Source: Lamellibrachia satsuma (taxonomy: Eukaryota; Annelida; Polychaeta; Sabellida; Siboglinidae). From it: 64,000 nt of DNA. The position numbers were made by a program, and so were the translations under genes. Below are positions 56,190 to 64,000 of the stretch, piece by piece (position 1 is the first letter of the stretch; every line of letters starts with the position of its first letter). The DNA lies in NCBI GenBank assembly GCA_033239005.1, contig BSQZ01000110.1, positions 1,056,501 through 1,120,500 of the forward strand, given 5' to 3'. The notes beneath the pieces were generated by a model. It was not told where the DNA came from. It saw only the letters and a list, made by a program, of their open reading frames with translations, and did not search any database.

Positions 56190-57664
56190 ACGAACCCACA
56201 TTTTCACCCTAATAGCAGACCGTGACCTAGCGGTCGAATGTTCATGCTTGCAGCGAGAAAAACGTAGCCATGCATTTAAGCTATACCATACATATCGCAT
56301 CATCACATTATATCGAGAACTTTTCGTCGTATGTCGTTTCGTGCCGACCCCTATATATGGCGTATACCGCCTCGGGCTTGTATAAACAGCACCGCACCTG
56401 CGAGCTCTGTGTGCGGCTTACGTCAGCTAATGGCGCGCTTTCAGAGACGTGCCTGGATACGTTTCGCGGGGAATCTGTTTTTTTTCAAAACGAAATCACG
56501 CGCGTCCATGACTATGATTGGCTTTGATCTGTGTGCAGCTTATGCCAGCTGCAAGTTGCGTGCGCGTTTCGTGCGTGTGCATTGCATGTCCTGACACATT
56601 TATAACATTTCTTTGTGTCGATATTAATACATTTTTAAAGTAATATACCCATATTTAATTATATTACAACGCTTTACTATTATATCCCATGTCGTTATTT
56701 TTAAATATTTAATAAAATTTCTCGTACTCTTATTCTAGTTGAAAAACATCCAACTTTCAAACTTCCAACTTACAAACTTCATATTGCAAACTTTCAACTT
56801 ACAAACCCAAATCTTCAACTTACATACTTCCAACTTACAAACTTTCATAACATAGACTTTCAAAACATAAACTTTTCACATCATAACCTTCCAACTTACA
56901 AACTTTCATAACATAAACTTTCAAAACATAAACTTTTTCACATCACAAACTTCCAACTTACAAGATTCCACTTACAAACTTCAAAATTGCAAAGTTTCAT
57001 AGCACAAACTTTCATATAATAAACTTTCATATTACAAACTTTCTACTTACACACTTCCAACTTGCAAATTTTCAACTTACAAATTTTCAACTTTCTAACT
57101 TCATGTTACAAACTTCCAACTTACAAACTCGAACGACGCGGCCATGGTTATATACAAATCGTCGACGTTGTACGGTTGGGAGGTATGAAGGTGGTGGATT
57201 AGGGGCTGCTCGCGCAATCGGAAACGGAAGCGAATGCAACAGGGTCACTAAAGTTGAGTGCATGATGTGCATGCGCAAGAAACTGGAAACGGAAGTCGAA
57301 GTTGTACGGTACGTATCACTCGGGCTTACCTAAAACCCCTCTCTGGCGACGGTATCACCCAGGAGAGCGCCTCTTGATGACTGTATCACCCAGGCTCACC
57401 TGAAATCCCGTGATATGGAAATGAGGTGTGACGTCATAGGTCACGTGACTGCTCTCGACCAATCAGAACCGTCGTTATTAGGCAGTCTCCATATGGAAGT
57501 CACGTAATATACAAATGAGGTGTGACGTCATAGGTCACGTGACTGCTCTCGAGCAGTCAGAACCTTGGCCTCCAACAGTCGCTATGGGGCGCTCAGGCTA
57601 CCCAGAAGGCTGTGTGCGGTGCGCAAAATGAGGCGCCATATGACCCCTCATTTTTTCCTATACT
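56190..57664. repeat. Right terminal inverted repeat of the second Polinton
   Basis: Complement of the left arm: the array at 56,738-57,125 (CTTCCAACTTACAAACTTTC), unique DNA from 57,125 with two copies of GTGACGTCATAGGTCACGTG (57,430, 57,525), and CCTATACT at the end. The segment 56,600-56,740 matches ~52,955-53,040 inverted. Confidence 0.85.
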
Positions 57665-57949
57665 TTAACACAGGGGAAGTGCCATTAGGCGCCATCAACT
57701 GCCTTTGTATGATCAAATCTTCCTGAATTATATAAATTAATTCACAATGTTTATTTTTTAAATATGTTGTTATTACTGTCATGGTTGGTCAATGTGGTGG
57801 CTCCGCCGAGTGACGATGGCTGGCATTAGTGGTCTTTGGCACCAGCCAATAGATGGTGATATGCTTGGTAACCGTTTTACTCTAAGTATTACGCAGCAGA
57901 TGTAATCCCATTCTTTAACATAAATATTTTCTTCTAATTGTTTCAACTT

Positions 57950-58294
<345 letters not shown>

Positions 58295-58529
58295 ACATGG
58301 TTTGCAACAAGGGTTTTTATTATTTTGCATCGAGGATTATTATTGGTGGTCATCATTATAGACACTGCGCGACAACAGTTACACTGAGTCTTGGCGGGCT
58401 GTGAACAGGTTCAAGGTATACACAATAAAGATTGTTGAGTCATACTATTGGAGATTCCTTTCTCACTTGAAAGGGGAGCCCATATTGAAGAATTATAACG
58501 TCGAGCGAGCGGCTGGTGACATTACTATA

Positions 58530-58605
58530 CAGAGTTATTACAGACAACATCCTTCACCCCAGCAACAGCTTGACTGAGAGAGCTGAATACAGACTACATG
58601 ATGTA
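58530..58605. repeat. Isolated minisatellite unit
   Basis: CACCCCAGCAACAGCTTGAC plus TGAGAGAGCTGAATACAGACTACA. Confidence 0.8.
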
Positions 58606-58714
58606 AGTATTGACTAAATGTAACAAAGACAACTCTACTTACACTGTGACATATTGATCTTTTATTGGTGCGTATATATATATACGCTACTGCTATAGAC
58701 TATTTTATAATATC

Positions 58715-58880
58715 TAATCTACGCTGATCCTTCGAGTTCACAAATGTTACTTTGTGTTGTCTAGTACTACTATCTTAACATTTCTTAAGTGAGAAAAAAA
58801 TAGTTCTATAAATATTTTCATTCCCATTGAATATCTTATACTTAAGACTTGAAAACTTCAGTTTGATCTCCTCTTAATAG
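58715..58880 (-). mobile_element. CR1-like LINE fragment
   Basis: Matches 63,260-63,400: AATCTACGCTGATCCTT, AAGTGAGAAAAAAATAG, ATTCCCATTGAATATCTT and AAAACTTCAGTTTGATCTC. Confidence 0.75.
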
Positions 58881-60635
<1,755 letters not shown>

Positions 60636-60892
60636 TATGGGAGTATACTATATTTAGTTTGATTTAATAGGCTAACAGCTCGATAAATGTATACTTCTCT
60701 GGTAGCCACCTCGTCTGTGTTGCTTTTGTCTTGTATTATATTGTATATTATGTGTATGAGGAAATAAAATTTACTTTACTTACTTACAACCTATATCTAT
60801 GGTAAGCCGTACTGACAATATTTTGAAAAGGTCTCACAGTAACAATGGTGCTTGAAAGTTGTATGTTGATGTAACACATACTGCTCTGCTGT

Positions 60893-62235
60893 TACTTGGC
60901 TAAAGACAGACGGTCTACTGCTGGAAGTCTGGAACCCATATCAGTTAATTGGTCACCAACGAATGAATGGCTTCTCCGTTTTGCGGCTGCGCTCCACCTC
61001 ACTATCACGAATCACGAATTAAAACACACAAAGCAACCGGCCCGGATGAGATACCCAACTGGATCTTACATGACTATGCCACCATCCTCGCTCCTCCCGT
61101 CTGCGCGATATTCAACAGCAGTCTTCGGGAAGGAACCGTGCCCGCCTTGTGGAAATGCGCAGACGTTCGACCAGTGCCTAAAATTCGACCACCAGCGCTA
61201 ATTGATAAAGACCTGCGTTCGATATTTCTCACGCCAATTTTATTGAAGTGCTTGGATAAATTCATGTGCACGTGGATAATGGTCATTACCAATGACCAGA
61301 TTGATCCTCAGCAGTATGGGTCAATCAAAGGAACATCAACCGTACACGCACTGGTCGAGCTTGTACACAAGTGGAAATCCGCGGTTGAGACCCATGGAAC
61401 CATGGTACGAATACTTCTCATTGATTTCAGCAAAGCGTTTGACCGATTTGACCATCACATTTTAATGACGAAATGTGCATCACTCGGACTTCCAAATTTT
61501 ATCATCAAATGGCTGACATATTTTCTGTGCCAACGCAAACAGCGGTTAAAATATTTTTACCAATCGGTTTCCTACACCATATTAATGATCTGCGAACATA
61601 TAAACTATTTCGACGATTGCACAATATGGGAATCTTTTTCATCCTCCGGAATTGACAGCTCTCTCCAAATAGCAGCAGACGAAGTCGGGCAATGGACAGC
61701 GAGTAACAAAATGTCGCTGAACTACGACAATACTAGTTAGCAGCACTCGTCTACTAGGTGTGACTCTCTCTGAAGATCTGAAGTGGCAATTATACATACA
61801 CGGAATCACTACAAAAGCATCGCAACGTCTATATTTCATTATCCTTCTCAAAAGAGTCGGCATTGACCCTCACCATCTCATCAACGCATACACTTCAATC
61901 GGCCGATCGGTATTGGAGTACGCACACGACCCTTACAAAAAACAAACGAAATAGATAGAGAATACATCCAGAGATGCGTATCATTTTCGAAGATAAGTCA
62001 AACTCCGAAGCCATCACTACAGACAATCTACCAACGCTGTCAGACCGGAGGGAGAAGTTATGCGGAACCATATTCATAAGCATGCAACAACCTACACACA
62101 ATTACACCATCTTCTGCCTTCTCTCCGGGAAACTCCGTACACAATTCAATACACTAGGACTTGCAGAACTGCAAGATTTTCGAACTCTTATATGGTTTAA
62201 GACACTGGCAGTTATTATGAACTCATTTATAAATA
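60893..62235 (+). mobile_element. Non-LTR retrotransposon reverse transcriptase, degraded
   Basis: KATGPDEIPNWILHDYA, VPALWKCADVRPVPKI, QYGSIKGTSTVHALVELVH, ILLIDFSKAFDRFDHHIL and YFDDCTIWES (YxDD box) give the palm motifs in order; the QRVKIG-to-PQG block is deleted. Frames break near 60,965 and ~61,735, and a tail phrase (RVGIDPHHLINAYTSIGRSV, EYA) appears at ~61,855. A different LINE family from the CR1-like one. Confidence 0.85.
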
Positions 62236-63022
62236 ATTTACTTTTTATGTAATAGTAGTAGGCCATAACATTTATTTTATTATAGTATTGCCTCTTTTAA
62301 TGTATAATGTTATATAATGTTATATTTTAAAACATACTTTTGTCTTAATTAATTTATTATCATTGTTTGTTTTACGGTGCCAATTGTATAATTCAACTGC
62401 TACAGTTGCTATTTTAATAAAATTATTATTTAAAAAAACATTTATTGTGTTGATTCTATTAAAAAATCATCAATTAGTGAAATTGTGATTCGTCGACCGA
62501 GAGTAGGATGTACCCAAATAATCACACTCATAATGAAGCAGTGATGCTGATGGAAAGACGAAGTTACCAGAATTCCAGTTTGTGAAAGTGAATTTCCCGT
62601 GCTCCAGTCTCCGCTCTATATACCATGGACGTCTCTCGCGAAACGTTTACAAACGATACTTAGGACCGTTGCTCCTTCAATAAACTGAATACATGATTGT
62701 GATCATGTCGTACGTATGCGTCTTGATTAAGACTTGTTGGGGAATATAGTAGAACGGATGGAATATACGCTGGGCTGGCGGTTGGCGGCGACCGGCGTCG
62801 GCGCGTGGCGCTGAATAATCTCTCAACTAGTTTTCGTAAAACAGCGCCCCTAACGCCTAGTAACCACACAACATCGCGTGTTTACCAGCGATATCGGGCG
62901 ATTACCGCCGAAATATAGCAAATAAAATAATAGCAAAACAAACTCAATTTGGTTAACGGGTTACAATTGTATGTTAATGTGTATTTTTTTTTTAAAATAG
63001 GCACTTCCAAATTTACAGGGTG
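62236..63022. other. Intergenic DNA, no gene recognised
   Basis: AT-rich; nothing supported. Confidence 0.5.
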
Positions 63023-64000
63023 ATTTAACAAGATTTAACAAGATTTGCCATCCAAGCCAAAGGCCCAGATGGCAAGTGGACAAGGAAGCCATTGGCTTAT
63101 CGAGAGTCCAACAATGTTCATCTACTTATAACCCGCCCTCCTGAGATATGTGTCAACCTTGTTTTTAAACATATTCACGCTGCTAACAGTTACACAATCT
63201 GTAGACAATTTGTTCCATTCATTTATTATCCTCTGTGAGAACGAGTGCTTCCTGATGTCCAATCTACATTGATCCTTTACTAATTTTACCTCATGTCCTC
63301 TAGTTCTGCTATCCTTCCTGAGTGAGAAAAACATATTTCTATCAATATTTTCGTACCCATTCAATATCTTAAAAACTTCAATCTGATCTCTCTTAACCTC
63401 CTTGTCTCTAGAGTTGTTAAACCACATTCTTTCAGGCGTTCTTCATAACTAAGGTCTCTAAGTTCTGGAATCGTTTTAGTTGCTCTCCTTTGTATGCGTT
63501 CAAGCGTATCTATATCCTTCTTACGATAAGGTCTCCATGCTTGTATACAGTATTCTAAATGAGGTCTAACTATTGTTTTATAAAGAGGTATCATTAACTT
63601 TTTTCCCTTGTATGTTATGTTTCTTCTAATCAATCCAAGAATTTGATTACCCTTTGAAGCTGCAATACCACATTGCTCCGAAACTTTCATGTCAGCGCTT
63701 ATTGTAATTCCTAAGTCGTTTTCTTTTACAGTAGTACCCAGAACAGTATCTCCCATTTTATAGTTTACATTCAAGTTCCCATGTCCTGTATGTAGGCATT
63801 TACATTTCCCCAAATTGAACAGCATCTGCCATTTCTCAGACCATTTCACTAATCTGTCTAGATCGTTCTGTAAATATTGTTTATCACCATCAGTATTAAC
63901 CTTTCTAAACAGTTTTGTGTCATCCGCAAATTTCAGTACGTTACTTGTTATACTGTCGTCCAAGTCATTGATATAAATTAAGAATAATATAGGTCATAAT
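63023..64000 (-). mobile_element. CR1-like LINE, reverse transcriptase to 3' end, cut by window edge
   Basis: Best copy of the family. Minus strand from 64,000: INDLDDSITSNVLKFADDTK (catalytic FADD), WQMLFNLGKCKCLHTGHGNL, NQILGLIRRNI, RPHLEYCIQAWRPYRKKDID, then after a frame change near 63,390 the C-terminal block (HSFSQRIINEWNKLSTDCVT, FKNKVDTYLRRAGYK). The 3' end is AAATCTTGTTAAATCTTGTT. Only one frameshift is seen; the 5' part lies outside the window. Confidence 0.93.

Larger units (their letters stand above)
50461..57664. mobile_element. Second Polinton-derived element with long inverted ends
   Basis: Left AGTATAGGAAAAAATTAGGG (50,461) matches the complement of the right end ...TTTTTTCCTATACT (57,664), and homology runs from CCCCTGTGTT outside both ends far inward. 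Inside remain a broken polymerase N-terminus (54.37-54.85 kb) and a minus-strand RPA-like gene; integrase, capsid and ATPase are gone. At ~7.2 kb it is a large internal-deletion derivative. The terminal repeats share modules with the right end of the first Polinton. Confidence 0.8.

Noticed and set aside
50461..57664. TGTTGA/TTAACA as a 6-bp target duplication of the second Polinton
   Set aside because: They are inverted, not direct, copies and continue the terminal homology, so the exact ends and duplication remain unresolved.

Overview
The window is metazoan genomic DNA. It shows spliced exons with GT-AG borders, non-LTR retrotransposons of several families, PIF/Harbinger, pogo-like and hAT-like DNA transposons, long AT/GT/TC microsatellites and minisatellites. 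A RING/B-box gene joined to WWE and PARP domains, and the abundance of Polinton DNA, fit a marine invertebrate (lophotrochozoan or basal deuterostome). The species cannot be fixed from sequence alone.

1-12,965: most of a Polinton/Maverick (adintovirus-like) element, cut by the left window edge. Gene order, all on +, is protein-primed DNA polymerase B, an undescribed Arg-rich reading frame, FtsK/A32-type packaging ATPase, two small conserved genes, two tiny hydrophobic peptides, chromodomain integrase, membrane protein, penton-like minor capsid protein, basic pVI-like protein, double-jelly-roll major capsid protein and adenain-like protease. At least eleven frameshifts or stops break it; the ATPase and three small genes are intact. 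After the protease come 16 related half-units carrying GTAAACA, a poly(A) signal, and a terminal region made of repeated octamer/CRE/E-box/CCAAT modules and short palindromes.

15,033-41,642: one host gene of ten recognised exons on +, coding for about 745 residues: RING, B-boxes, coiled coil, a KH-like segment, WWE and a PARP catalytic domain. It would couple an E3 ubiquitin ligase to an ADP-ribosyltransferase. Its introns hold an antisense LINE, a hAT-type MITE in an AT repeat, a 41-bp minisatellite, a pogo-like element with a PHD finger, CR1-like LINE pieces and a complete but dead Harbinger.

42-50 kb: intergenic DNA with LINE 3' ends, a second block of the minisatellite, and a 2.58-kb foldback element with arms of about 1.2 kb that splits a LINE.

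50.4-57.7 kb: a second Polinton-derived element with long inverted ends that include AAGTTTG-type minisatellites. It keeps a broken N-terminal piece of polymerase B and a minus-strand gene for an RPA-like OB-fold protein plus an acidic ORF.

57.7-64 kb: microsatellites, LINE reverse transcriptase fragments, and a CR1-like LINE that runs off the right edge.
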